Notes: generated from the sequence alone by a model not told the origin. A stretch of DNA of 64,000 nucleotides from Ypsolopha sequella (GCA_934047225.1 OW203983.1:42838310-42902309), one strand, 5' to 3'. Positions 42,306 to 52,944 are shown, counted from the stretch's first letter. A program made the numbers and translations.

Positions 42306-42378
42306 ACCTCGGTGGCGCAATTGGTAGCGCGCTTATCTTGATAACAAGAGGTCGCAGGTTCGAATCCTGGCCTCGAGA
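42306..42378 (+). pseudogene. tRNA-like sequence with pol III boxes
   Basis: A box TGGCGCAATTGG (42313-42324) and a perfect B box GGTTCGAATCC (42357-42367) at normal spacing. A four-base-pair D stem and a mostly paired anticodon stem (CTTAT/ACAAG) are present. TTTTTT follows at 42380, a possible terminator. The acceptor stem pairs badly (ACCTCGG against CCTCGAG) and the loop would read TGA without a serine-type variable arm. I therefore favour a tRNA pseudogene or SINE head. Confidence 0.55.
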
Positions 42379-42380
42379 AT

Positions 42381-43555
42381 TTTTTCAAATTCTTGTCTTT
42401 GGATTTGTTTCTGATTGATATGGTCTAGTTTGTAATGCACTCTAATAATATTTAGAGTATTCATAGCGATGGATTTCGCAAAATAAACATAAGCCAAGAA
42501 ATGTATTTTTTCAGGTTATACACAAAGACCCATGCCCTAAAAACTCCCGTAGCGCTTTAAATATATAACGTAACTCGTAACTTTTCGAGCAAATCCCATC
42601 AGCATTTATGGAAACCCGTGCAATGTGTTAATCTGTACCATGTTTGCAGGACAAACATTTTTGCCTATTAAACCATTTTTTTTTTTACTTCTTTATACTT
42701 TGTTTGAGCGAGGGTGTCTCCAAATTGACAGCGAAGTAAAAACCTTTTCGAGCAGTTTGTTATAAAACTTTGTAAAGGATATGTAGGGAAACTTTTTTTC
42801 AAGATAAAAATGTTTATTCGCGTGATAAAGAGAGCGCTTAGGAGACATTATGTGACTTTGATGCTGCATAAAAGAGATTTAAAGTTTGTGTAAAAGGTGA
42901 TTTAACTCCCTGCTACCAAGAAATATAATGACCGAGAGAAACTTTTTATGTATTTATCTTCAAATGTTATTTCTTTAAATATTACAATAACTGCTTTGCA
43001 AAAAAAATTACATCGACTGAAATCGACTAAGGTGTGCTAATGGTACAGGAAATGGACAAAAATATTATTAAAGACACACATAATAGCACCAAATAAAAAC
43101 AAATGATATAACAGTTTATTACATCCTAGAAAGAAAAATCACTAAATCATTATGAAGAGTATACCTATATTTATTTTACTAAGGCTCGGTATAGCTCAAA
43201 AACTTGGGCTTTAAATAAAATTAATTAAACTTTCAAAACAATCAACTCAACCTAAGTCTATCAAGAAATGAGTACCTTTTTAATAAATTAGGCTGTGCCT
43301 CCGATGTTGGAGCTGGTAATCCGCAGGCACGGCAGTGCCTCCACCAAGACGAGCCGAAGGAAGCAGGCCACTACGTACCTTTTTTCGTTTCATCGTATTT
43401 TCAAAAGGCTTTGGTCTGGAAAATACGATAATATGTAGTTACTTATGAAATACGCTAAGTGGCATTTGTCTAGCTTGGTTTTATTTTATTAATACTTAAA
43501 ATACGTTGATTTCGTCACTAACTGATTTACTGATTCACTGTCTCACTCTTTATTA
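42381..43555. other. no gene; one GC-rich patch
   Basis: Mostly AT-rich. At 43302-43375 a GC-rich patch contains GGCACGGCAGTGCCTCC and a related CTGTGCCTCC upstream; identity unknown. Confidence 0.4.
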
Positions 43556-43775
43556 TCAAAACCTCTAGGATACTTCCTAAAGTCCTAGAAAGCTGAAATT
43601 TGTTATGCAGACTAGGATTAGCACATAAGCAACCAATAAAAAGAAATCTGTACCTTTCACCCTTCAACCCCTCAGAGAGGGGGGTGTGGTTCTGTATTAT
43701 ATAATAGTTTCTATCCTAAACTTCCAAAAGTCCTAAAATTCAGTATGCAGACTAGGATATGCGCAAAAATAAATT
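43556..43775. repeat. two diverged direct repeats (CCTARAAGTCCTA..)
   Basis: CCTAAAGTCCTAGAAAGCTG with TATGCAGACTAGGAT (about 43575-43622) recurs as CCAAAAGTCCTAAAATTCAG with TATGCAGACTAGGAT (about 43725-43760). A T-run and GGGGGTGTGG lie between. Confidence 0.5.
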
Positions 43776-43841
43776 GAAAATTTTTAAATAAAGAAAATGT
43801 TATATACTGCTCTTAATATTTACTCACAAAAAGAAGTAAAG

Positions 43842-44275
43842 TTCCACCAAAAAACATTTCATGTAAAGTAGGTTGCCAAGACTCGTAAGCTCTTACTGTT
43901 AAAAACACTTTTACTGTGAAAAAGTTATCAGATCTCTGGTTGAGCCAAGCCTCTAACACTACAAGACCTAAATCTACACGCCGTTACTCTACTAACCCTA
44001 CACCTTGTTCAAAAATTGTCCAAAACTTGGCCGTTTCATAGAGCTATTGTATTAAAGAACATTTTATTTCTTACCCTAATGGGAGTGTCTGTGCGACGGC
44101 CGCAAAACGGCCACGCTATATTCTTGACCAAGATGTATTGTTTTACAGTTAGTGGTTGAAGATTTAAGCCTTGTATAGTTAGAGGCTTGGCTGATCTGAT
44201 AACTTTTTGAAAGTGAAAGCTTTATGAGCTTACGAGTCTTGGCAACCTACTTTACAAGAAATGTTTTTGGTGGGA
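43842..44275. mobile_element. 434-bp foldback/MITE
   Basis: The left end (TTCCACCAAAAAACATTTC, then GTAAAGTAGGTTGCCAAGAC and TCGTAAGCTC) pairs with the right end (GAGCTTACGAGTCTTGGCAA, CCTACTTTACAAGAAATG and TTTTTGGTGGGAA). A second paired block is AAAAGTTATCAGATC near 43925 with GATCTGATAACTTTTT near 44200, and CCAAGCCTCTAAC with GTTAGAGGCTTGG. The central 130 bases are unpaired. No coding frame. Confidence 0.82.
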
Positions 44276-44834
44276 AACCAAATTAGTGGAACAATTGCTG
44301 TTGGTGACTGTCAGTTGTCATTTTGACATCTTCAATTATGAAAGGATTTTTGCGTGTATCAAAAATTTTGTTAAAATTAAAATTGCTTTGCTATATTTTT
44401 AAAAAAATATTATCTTTTCTAGAATAAAACTCAGTCAGCTAAAAGCTTCACTTTAAAAAATTCTCCTGAACGTATTATGTTTCTTGAATATTATGAAAGA
44501 AAGTAATGCCGTCTATTCACCCTTATGACAAATGTAATTAGAGCAAGAGCTAGGTACTTGTCCCATTGTACTTGTACAGATCTAAAGTAAAAATATTTCT
44601 CTCGAGAAGTGAGTCTAGTTCAGACTCCACAGTCCACAGACAATGGTCGCTCTGCAGCAGCACTCGACTGTGCCCCGCGTTGTATCTCGACACCGAACGG
44701 GCTTTGTTAGTGATATAAGTTATATAACCAATAAGGTTATTAATACAAGATCATTGGTTAAACACGTATATAACTAATTTATAAGCTTGTAAATTAACAT
44801 TAAATTATTCTGGTTTAGAAATGCAGAAAAAAAG

Positions 44835-44925
44835 TAAATCTGTCTGTGAGGAGCCCTTGCCTTGGATTCGAACCCGCATTTCGCTGACGGGGCGGTTGCT
44901 CTACCAATAGAGCTATCGAGGTGAT
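44835..44925 (-). repeat. tRNA-derived SINE, minus-strand copy
   Basis: On the minus strand, CACCTCGATAGCTCTATTGG (A box TAGCTCTATTGG) and CGGGTTCGAATCC (B box) at tRNA spacing, followed by AAGGCAAGGGCTCCTCACAG and an ATTTACTTTTTTT tail. The anticodon arm pairs poorly, so this is not a working tRNA. Confidence 0.6.
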
Positions 44926-44984
44926 AACGTAACATGTCTCTCAAAGACTTTATATTCTCTGCTCAAAGTGAACTTTCTCATAAT

Positions 44985-45045
44985 AAGACTCCCATTACGC
45001 AGTCCGGGTTTGAATCCCGGTTTAGAGCTCCTCACATTTACGTTT
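44985..45045 (+). repeat. tRNA-derived SINE, plus-strand partial copy
   Basis: GTCCGGGTTTGAATCCCGG (B-box region) followed by GAGCTCCTCACATTTACG. The same body follows the minus-strand copy at 44835-44925, so two related SINE pieces face away from each other. The A-box half is absent here. Confidence 0.5.
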
Positions 45046-45257
45046 CTATACCGCAATGTTAGAATGCTATTTTTGTATCTCCTTGTGTTGGATAAATTGC
45101 AAAGTATAAAAATATATAAATTTATTCCTACCTTAACTTTTAAGCATTATGAATTAATTTCCTGCTCCCAGCAGCACGGTTTGGCTCGATGGATCCTGGA
45201 GCCTAATGTCAGTGTATGAAACTGAAAAGAAACCTTGTCTTTGATTATGTATTTTTG

Positions 45258-45448
45258 GTTGCCAACTAGACTGGGTGCCTATCACTAAAAATTTAGATAA
45301 AAGCGGAACTTTTAAAATTGGCTTTAGCGGGTACTGAACTATTTACGAACAGTGCGAACAGTCGTCACTTCAAGTGTGAAAATATCCATATCCTCCTTCG
45401 GTAGTATATCTCTATTTTTGATGATAGGCACCCAGTCCAGCCGGCAAC
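45258..45448. mobile_element. 191-bp MITE (GTTGCC..ACTGGGTGCCTATCA)
   Basis: GTTGCCAACTAGACTGGGTG and CCTATCA at the left pair with TGATAGGCACCCAGTCCAGC and CGGCAAC at the right (four mismatches in 27). The inside does not pair strongly. No coding frame. Confidence 0.75.
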
Positions 45449-45639
45449 TAAATATACATAATTGGCACGCTGGATTTAATTCTGAATACGGAATGCATCA
45501 ACCAAAACAGTGTACGTTGGCTTGTTAAATAAATAAATCATTTTCCAAATACTTCATTTGCCAAGACTAGTACCTTATAAATTAATAACAAATTTTACAT
45601 TAACATATCTACACATTGTTTTCTTTCTTTTAAGAGTTC

Positions 45640-45775
45640 CTCCATCCAAAGGTTGTCTGGAAGAGATCGCTTTTTAGTGATAAGACCGCCAATTGTACCC
45701 TAGCTCTAGTTTTTATATTGTCTATTTACTTTGTTTTTGTTGTGCAATAAAGAATATTGTATTGTATTGTATATC
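45640..45775 (+). pseudogene. LINE 3' tail ending in a TTGTA microsatellite
   Basis: AAGGTTGTCTGGAAGAGATC, GCTTTTTAGTGATAAGACCG and GTGCAATAAAGAATATTGTA, then TTGTATTGTATTGTAT. The same tail occurs at 13240-13345. An internal AATAAA and the pentamer repeat mark the 3' end of a 5'-truncated LINE. Confidence 0.65.
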
Positions 45776-46254
45776 ATAAATAATACAATCTGTAAATCTT
45801 ACGTAGGCGTAGTATTCAATATTTAATCTCTGGGAGGGTTATTATTACTTTACATGGAATGTAATTTACATACTTACGAGTACGTACCGTGGTTTTTCGG
45901 AGTTGCAGAGTAATTTTCATAATTTTTCATCTTTTCACGTACAAACGGATCAAAGATTATTTTTCTTATGCACAGAATTTTTGAAATGAAAGTGACATGA
46001 ATAATAGAAAAGTGTTCTACAGATAAAGGGCTAAAGTTTTGACTCAATCTCACGACGCTCAGCAAAGTATTGAACAAGCATCTTTATCTAATGCTACAGC
46101 TAATAGGGATGATGACTATTAGTAAAATGAACAACCTTTTATGAATCGTCAAAAACTATATTTTGTATGAAATTACTTAGAAGTGACGTCATAGCTTTGA
46201 TTTTTGCCAGAAGGCAAATAAATAACTTCTGAATTGTTTCAGTGTATTAAAATT
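45776..46254. other. no gene
   Basis: AT-rich; nothing recognised. Confidence 0.4.
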
Positions 46255-46642
46255 TTTTCAATGCATGTGCTCGTAAAGGCCCACTTTTTATGCATCAAAA
46301 CCGAACAAAAAGTCGATTATTTTGCCCTAGGGCTTTATTATTATTTTTTTTTTATTTATTTACAATGGTTGGCTAACCTGCAGCCTTTCCTGTGTACCAT
46401 AGATGTTATACTTTTTTTCCACTGTTTAACGGCTCTGGATACAGTCCTTTTGAGCCAATTATAATTTAAAGTTCACAAGATTATATTTATTTTCATTTCC
46501 TCACACTATGCATTGAAAAACGTAGTATGATACACGGGCGTAAAAGCAATAAATTACTCGGTTACGTTTAAAACACTCGCTACGCTCGTGTTTTAAACCG
46601 TCCTCGTAATTTATTCCTTTTTGCCCTAGTAGCATAAACTAC
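46255..46642 (-). mobile_element. dispersed hairpin element, copy B
   Basis: Reverse-orientation copy of the element at 13971-14336. It keeps the full hairpin: outer stem AATAAATTACTCGG / CTCGTAATTTATT and inner stem GTTTAAAACAC / GTGTTTTAAAC closing the 11-base tip TCGCTACGCTC (about 46576-46586). The 76-codon frame inside is also seen in copy D and is repeat-derived. Confidence 0.82.
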
Positions 46643-46758
46643 TATTAAATTGAACTTTATGCGAAATGATGAAATAAGTAGGCACTATTTTTGTATATCA
46701 ATCTTACGCATATAAGTTTTAAATTTATTGACACATCCCTTTTGAGAAAGTTTCTGTG

Positions 46759-47130
46759 CACAAACAGCCGGTCTTTATAGCATATATTGATTTATCGAAG
46801 GCCTTCGGTTCTGTGCAACATTGCTATCTATGGCGGGCACTGCAGAGAAACTGAGTCCCAAAAGAGTACATTGACACCAGTGTCTCCAAATGCACGGTAA
46901 TTAGTGTGCATAAACAGAGATGCATGGCGGGGCTGTTGCGAGTGCGAATGAGACAGCGATATCACCATCTGAAGACACTGATTGACACTATAAAATGTTC
47001 TCGTATATATGAAAGTAATACGACACGCATTAAACTCGGCCAAACTGGGCCTACCTTCAGCATTGGCAAAGGCATGAAACAAGGTGACTGTTATCGTCAA
47101 ATTTTTTTAGTGCTGTTTTGCAAATACTAC
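46759..47130 (+). pseudogene. RTE-like reverse transcriptase fragment
   Basis: HKQPVFIAYIDLSKAFGSVQ matches RT motif A of RTE-type LINEs (F.A++D..KAFDS+), with the usual FDS reading FGS. After a stop and an unrelated stretch of about 90 bases, LKTLIDTIKCSRIY and TGPTFSIGKGMKQGD restore the next block (RGVKQGD). Frameshifted and internally rearranged. Confidence 0.75.
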
Positions 47131-48117
47131 CTATACAAAAATATGTATGTATAAAGAAATAAAATAGAGCTTAATTTTATATTTTTCCCTTCACTGAAGG
47201 CGATGTAGGGTTGATATTTTATATTATGCAGAATTGATTGGTAAATTTCGTACAAGGCTAGTGTGACTTGGCACGCTCACATACTTATACACGCCTATAA
47301 TTTACAAGCTTATACCTGAAAGTCAATTTGCTATTGGCTTCCACAATTTCGTGTATCGGCTTCTATCGTGTGAACTCGACCTTCATAAATACCTAACGTT
47401 ATTAACAGTAATATTGGCTGCTCTACCTATTCAATGCTAAGTTATTGGGGTTGCTTTAAAAATGTAAACCCAATTAAGAACCCCAAAATTTATAGTGGTG
47501 ACAGTGGAGACTTCTGTCGGGATACGAGTGGAGTTTTGTTTATAATTGGCGAACAAAGGCAACAGTCTCCGCCCTGAGGCAACAATCAAAGACCGGCCAA
47601 GTGCCAGTAGGTCTAGGTGGATGGGGTTCTGAAGCATTCTTATAAGTTAGTAGACCTGAATAAAAATTTAACAAAATCTATATACCTAATTTAACAGTTT
47701 TATTTCATACATTATTTACCTACAAAACTGATAAATTATGTTGGTCACTTAATTGCTCTTTCCATAAATTAACTTTCTGAAATTTAAGTTTTTGTTGTTT
47801 ATGGTACATAATATTCAGAAATTCCAAAGTACTTACCAGTTGACTAATGGGTCTGAGATAGAACCCGTAACAAAAATGATCTAAAACTGTCAAATTTGAC
47901 CACCTATTTCTGTATTATTGAAGATAAAAATAACAAAATATATATTTACTTTACTCAATGGGCAGTAGGTATTAAAACCCTACAAGCAAGGGTAAGAAAA
48001 AAATACAAATTTTTTGGGCTCCCTTTTCAGTTCTGAAAAAAATATAATAAAATTTCAAATTAAATATTCAGTTTTCGTTTAACATTCTACTCAAAATACA
48101 CAAATGTTATGTCTATG
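47131..48117. other. no gene recognised
   Basis: A GC-richer patch at 47490-47640 carries a 66-codon minus-strand frame without a domain. The rest is AT-rich. Confidence 0.4.
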
Positions 48118-49150
48118 TGACTTGTGACATACAGAGGGACAAACAGTCGGACATCAGAGTGATAGTCTACAACTCATTCTGACAACGAGCTAGAGACTTG
48201 TGACATATGGAGAAACGAATAGACGGACATTAGGATGACAGTCTATAACTCATTCTGATAACGAGTTATAGATTTGTGACATACGGAGGGACAAACAGTT
48301 GGGCATCAGAGTGACAGTCTACAACTCATTCTGACAACGAGCTAGAGACTTGTGACATATGGAGAAACGAATAGACGGACATTAGGATGACAGTCTATAA
48401 CTCATTCTGATAACGAGTTATAGATTTGTGACATACGGAGGGACAAACAGTTGGGCATCAGAGTGACAGTCTACAACTCATTCTGACAACGAGCTAGAGA
48501 CTTGTGACATATGGAGAAACGAATAGACGGACATTAGGATGACAGTCTATAACTCATTCTGATAACGAGTTATAGATTTGTGACGTACGGAGGGACAAAC
48601 AGTTGGGCATCAGAGTGACAGTCTACAACTCATTCTGACAACGAGCTAGAGACTTGTGACATATGGAGAAACAAATGGACGGACATTAGAATGACAGTCT
48701 ATAACTCATTCTGATAACGAGTTATAGATTTGTGACATACGGAGGGACAAACAGTTGGACATCAGAGTGACAGTCTACAACTCATTCTGACAACGAGCTA
48801 GAGACTTGTGACATATGGAGAAACGAATAGACGGACATTAGGATGACAGTCTATAACTCATTCTGATAACGAGTTATAGATTTGTGATATATGGAGCGAC
48901 AAACAGTTAGACATCAGAGTGACAGTCTATATCTCATTCTGACAACAAGCTAGTGACTTATGACATACGAACAGACGGACATCAGAATGGCAGTTTATAA
49001 CTCGTTCTAAGAATGACCTAGAGACTTGTGACTTACGGAGGAAAGAACAGATGGACATCAAAGTGACAGTCTATAACTCATTCTGACAACGAGCAAGAGA
49101 CATGTGACATACTGAGGGACGGACATCGGAGTGAAATTAATAGGGCTCCG
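48118..49150. repeat. 76-bp tandem array organised as 152-bp dimers
   Basis: GGACAAACAGT recurs with exact 152-base spacing (ACAAACAG at 48139, 48291, 48443, 48595, 48747, 48899). Each dimer has two related 76-base halves, one with CTACAACTCATTCTGACAAC and one with CTATAACTCATTCTGATAAC. The units contain GACATACGGAGGGACAAAC and GACGGACATTAGGATGACAG, and the right edge runs into GGACATCGGAGTGAAATTAA with TAGGGCTCCG. The array appears amplified from the dispersed repeat described at 7081 and 38575. Confidence 0.93.
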
Positions 49151-49544
49151 CTTTGCGCTTTAGTAAGATACCCTAAAACTAAAAACTGATGTTTCTATTG
49201 AGATGTCCGATGAAAAGCAAAAGACAGATATAAAAAAACATTTTAAGAAATTCGAATATGTGCAAGGCATTTTAATACATAATCAGAATATTTTGGTATC
49301 GATTCTGGGAATTAGGATTACTTTGTTGGCTCAAGTGTCTTATTGGATATCCCACAAACATTATTGCTAACAAGCAACAGGGAGCGACAACTAAGGTTTT
49401 GGCTTATGAGGAGTAATCCCAGTAGTTCCAGACGGAGCGCTGATGTGCTAAGGGCGCTGTCTAATGTATCGTTAATCTTCAAAGATTCAGGATAGATGCG
49501 ATTTATTTCGTTATATTTTTATGTATATTACCTTCACACACACA
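49151..49544. other. no gene
   Basis: Nothing recognised. Confidence 0.35.
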
Positions 49545-49703
49545 GTCAGGACCATGACTATACATAACAAATTCCCAACCGTTCAAATATATAAAATCTA
49601 CACAAACAGAAATTCAAAAATATGTCAACAACGCATGTCATAGGGGGCCATAGATATCTGAGCAAAACTTGTCCAATAATATATAAACAAAGTAATGCAA
49701 GAA
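49545..49703 (+). repeat. dispersed repeat shared with 38755-38935
   Basis: AGTCAGGACCATGACTATAC, CTACACAAACAGAAATTCAA, AAATATGTCAACAACGCATG and TCCAATAATATATAAACAAA plus GTAATGC align with the copy near 38755. Confidence 0.7.
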
Positions 49704-50139
49704 ATATCTAAGTATATTAGACGTATAAAAAAAGGTTACGCAGATTAAGAAATTTTATAAATTTAACAATAAAAAAGTTCTTGCAAAGTTTCTTTCCCGT
49801 TCTTTTTAGCAAAACTAACCAAATGGGTGGAGTTAGTCATGTATTTATATATGCAACCCATGTATGTAGTATATAATTTTAGACGCTACATATCAATTGA
49901 CCGTTTGTACATTACTGTATAAATTGAAAATATGTACGTTTATTAAATATAATTGTATGTGTTGTTAAATGTAACAATTTAATTAGATTAATTATTTATG
50001 ACTTGCGATAAGAGTAAATGATGTACTATCAGGGAAAAATACGCTGGCCCACTTTTAGCCCGTATTGCATGATGATAAGAGCGATAAGTGGGTCTGCGGC
50101 AATTTCTTCGATGGTACCTACATTGCGAAATAAATTATT

Positions 50140-50210
50140 CATTCCAATTCTCATTCATTCTTAATCTCATTCGTATTATCATTCATTCTCATTCTCATTC
50201 TCACAAATAA
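50140..50210. repeat. CATTC-type microsatellite
   Basis: Irregular repetition of CATTCTCATT/ATTCATTC from about 50140 to 50205. CGGACTCGAGTCCG at about 50298 is a separate short palindrome. Confidence 0.7.
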
Positions 50211-50482
50211 TTTCGTTAGAAAACGCAGCACGGCCTTCGACCTCACCAAGGACACCATAGCAGGGGATAAATTCTGAGAACGAGAAATTGTTTCATTCGG
50301 ACTCGAGTCCGAACGAAACTGATCGGTCTTCAGCTTTGCAAAAGACACTTTAGCAGAGGATCAAAATAAAATATCAATAAACTCATATTAAGGAATAAAG
50401 TCACATATCAATACTCAATAAGGGATAAGGGATTTTTTTTATTATTGATTTCGAAAAAAGGGATGATTGAACCTTGTTCCTG

Positions 50483-50631
50483 GAGCCGTATTTTTGAATC
50501 GTTCGTTTTCAATTTACGTGCGAAAGTATATACCCATCTCACGTAGCACATCAGAACTTGTCATTTGCAAGATGAGACAGGTATATATTTTCGCACGTGA
50601 ATTGAAAAAGAACGATTCAAAAATACGGCCC
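50483..50631. mobile_element. ~148-bp MITE/hairpin
   Basis: GCCGTATTTTTGAATCGTTC then TTTTCAATTTACGTGCGAAA pair with TTTCGCACGTGAATTGAAAA then GAACGATTCAAAAATACGGC. Arms are about 60 bp around a short centre (50550-50570). No coding frame; short frames on both strands are by-products. Confidence 0.82.
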
Positions 50632-50918
50632 CTGGTCACTTGCTGGGTCTCCGGTATGGGTTCGGGTAGTTGATATATATTGCTGTATATATATTGCTGC
50701 ATAAACTAAATCAACCTTTAATTTGGTTCATGTACGTTTATTATTTTATTAAATATATTTAACTAACCAAAAACACTCCAAACTAGTCAGGTCAAATACA
50801 TACTAATAATATAATGGTCGATGAAATATTGGCAGAATCGATAGGACTACACAAAAACTAAATCAACGCAGGCAAAGCCGCGAGCAAAAGCTACTATAGT
50901 ATAAACACTTGTCTAGTA

Positions 50919-51072
50919 GAGTGCGTTTCATAGAATAGTACCTATGCTGTTATGTTGGTAGCAGCAATTTCATCCAATCCATAGACAAACAATTTTGTTT
51001 TATCCAATCATCTCGTTTAGAAGTCGTTGGTGCCAACATTACGGCATAGGTATTATTTTATGAAACGCACTT
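50919..51072. mobile_element. ~154-bp MITE (GAGTGCGTTTCAT ends)
   Basis: GAGTGCGTTTCATAGAATAG then TACCTATGC at the left pairs with GCATAGGTATTATTTTATG then AAACGCACTT at the right, with a few mismatches. Inner partial pairing is GTTGGTAGCAGC against GTTGGTGCCAAC. TA flanks both edges. Confidence 0.7.
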
Positions 51073-52055
51073 TACATAATTGGCCATTAGACTATTACAC
51101 TCCGCACTGATATTACACTCGCAGGATGAAATGTCAAGATCCATCGCCTCCGCTCTATTAGTACAGGAGCTTCGACACTTTGATCGAAATAAGGGAGGCT
51201 TGTTTTAACTTAAGGCGATATGTAAAAGTTTTAGCGTCCCTGTTACTCCATATACGAAAAAACCCTCAGTGCGAGAGGGACGGATTCGTGGAAAAATAGC
51301 AAAAAGTCGGTTTTTTATTAATATAAAATGTACTAAAGATGCTATCAAAATTTCGTTTAACCAGGTCCTAGAAACCGTTAAAACCCATTTAATAAAATAT
51401 AATTGCAGTCCATATGTCATTCTAAATTGCCAGACCAGGAGAATTGGTGTCGAAGAAGAACTCATTTCAATAAATATTTCTATCGAGCCGAATTTCTCAA
51501 ATTGCGTTTCTGTTTTAACAGGTCCCTAGAAAAAGAATCCAAAAATAATGTACTATTTTATCAAAATAATACATTATTTACTGAAGTAGATATACAAGTT
51601 CTTAAAGTGTCGATTTTTTTTCGTAGCGCCGTAATGTTAACTTTATTAGATATTAAAAGTCAAATACAATATTTTATCTACTTCTACAAAATAAGGTATA
51701 AACAACATTAAATTCGGTTTCACAAGTATCTACGTTGTTTGCCAGTATCGCAAAAAGCGATGTCATCATATTATAATATATTATAACACCGCGTTTCTTC
51801 CCTGTGATTGGCCCATTTTGCCAAGGTCACTTAACATATATTTCTTGTTTTTTTTCAACATAGGCCACTTAATTATTTTATTTTAATCCCATTTCAGTTT
51901 CATGCAGTCAATCATTTTTAATATTTTTTCAATATTTGCTTTGCAAGTGACGTCACTTGCTTCCTTTAGACATAATAACCAAGATATCCTTTGAATTGTG
52001 TCAAAAAAAATAATACATTTAACATTGATAATAGTAATAATAATAATATTAAATC
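51073..52055. other. no gene; AT-rich
   Basis: Two overlapping frames (51269-51529, 51403-51711) are AT-driven and lack domains. AATAATGTACTATTTTATC and AAAATAATACATTATT near 51545 form a weak palindrome. ATAATAATAATAATATT precedes the LINE fragment at 52056. Confidence 0.4.
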
Positions 52056-52322
52056 CCACACGATGAGAACCTCGTGAAAGCCGAAACCGAGAAGAGAAGG
52101 AAGTATCTCGACCTGGCTCACGAGGTTACCGACATGTGGGGCGTGGCATCCACTGAAATAATCACAGTTGTTTTACCCGCGAACGGGTTAATACCAACCA
52201 GCCTCGAAACCAACCTGAGGCGGTTGGGATTCCGCGGCAGTTCGCTTCCAGCGCGGATGCAGAAGGCGGTTCTGCTCGATACTGCTCGCATCGTTCGCCG
52301 GTTTCTTTCCCTGGGGCTCTGA
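52056..52322 (+). pseudogene. LINE ORF2 C-terminus (5'-truncated)
   Basis: Starts in mid-protein as THDENLVKAETEKRRKYLDL, continues AHEVTDMWGVAST, VVLPANGLIPTSLETNLRRL and ends ARIVRRFLSLGL stop. I recognise this as the C-terminus of a widespread insect LINE polyprotein (KYLDLAHE...NGLI...AVLLDTARIVRRFL). The 89-codon frame is uninterrupted, but the RT is absent. The AT-rich sequence to about 52490 with AATAAATATATA is its 3' UTR. Confidence 0.82.
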
Positions 52323-52567
52323 ACCTCGGTCGACTGTGCTTCTAGCACAAGTTACATTTTTGTACACAGGCGATCTTAATACCATTTAGTATTTTCTACT
52401 AGCAAACCTTTGGTAATGGGGAAGTAGTTGGGGTAGTGCCATGATTTTAAAATGTTTACAATTGTATGAATAAATATATATATTATACTTAAATACTCAG
52501 TTAATTACTTCATGCTAATAAACAAAATAAATTAATAATGTATATGTTCAAGTACTTATACTACTTA

Positions 52568-52694
52568 GGGCCTGTTTCACCACTTCCAGATAAGTGCCTG
52601 ATAGTTATATGTGACATATAACGCATACAAAATGTGTTCCATTTTTAAACTTATCTTCTGGATATCACTTATCTGGAAGTGGTGAAACAGGCCC
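52568..52694. mobile_element. 127-bp MITE with TTA duplication
   Basis: Begins GGGCCTGTTTCACCACTTCC and ends GGAAGTGGTGAAACAGGCCC; the inverted repeats extend about 30 bases (AGATAAGTG / CACTTATCT). TTA at 52565-52567 and 52695-52697 is the target-site duplication. A 3-bp TTA/TAA duplication with GGGCCTGTTTCACC ends fits PIF/Harbinger-type MITEs of Lepidoptera. Confidence 0.9.
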
Positions 52695-52741
52695 TTAAAA
52701 GATTACGTGTACCATACATAAATATCTATAATGATGAGAAT

Positions 52742-52942
52742 TTACCCAATAACTGATAAATAACAGCCACAAGAAGAAATTAAGAAACGTTCTGTAAAAT
52801 TAAGAAAGTGTTGTTTTATTAAACTCTTGAAGAGCCACGTGGTCGAAGCTTCACAGATGTGTAGCGGCAATCCGTTCCACAAGCGTATTGCACTCATGGT
52901 GAAATTATTTAAATACATGAAAGTATTAATATTATAGTGCAA
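52742..52942 (-). pseudogene. CR1/jockey-like LINE C-terminal remnant
   Basis: The minus strand reads NNFTMSAIRLWNGLPLHICE, then TTWLFKSLIKQHFL, the terminal S...AIRLWN.LP..I......FK..LK..L motif of CR1/jockey ORF2. Only about 45 codons remain. The adjacent repeats at 52945-53140 lie upstream on this strand. Confidence 0.7.
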
Positions 52943-52944
52943 AT

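Noticed and set aside
42306..42378. Functional tRNA gene
   Set aside because: Acceptor stem has four or more mismatches and the anticodon loop does not fit the arm structure; kept only as a tRNA-like sequence.
48118..49150. CRISPR-like array
   Set aside because: Contiguous tandem repeats without unique spacers in a eukaryotic genome.
51269..51711. Two overlapping 86- and 102-codon frames
   Set aside because: AT-rich residue composition, antisense frame of equal length, no domain.
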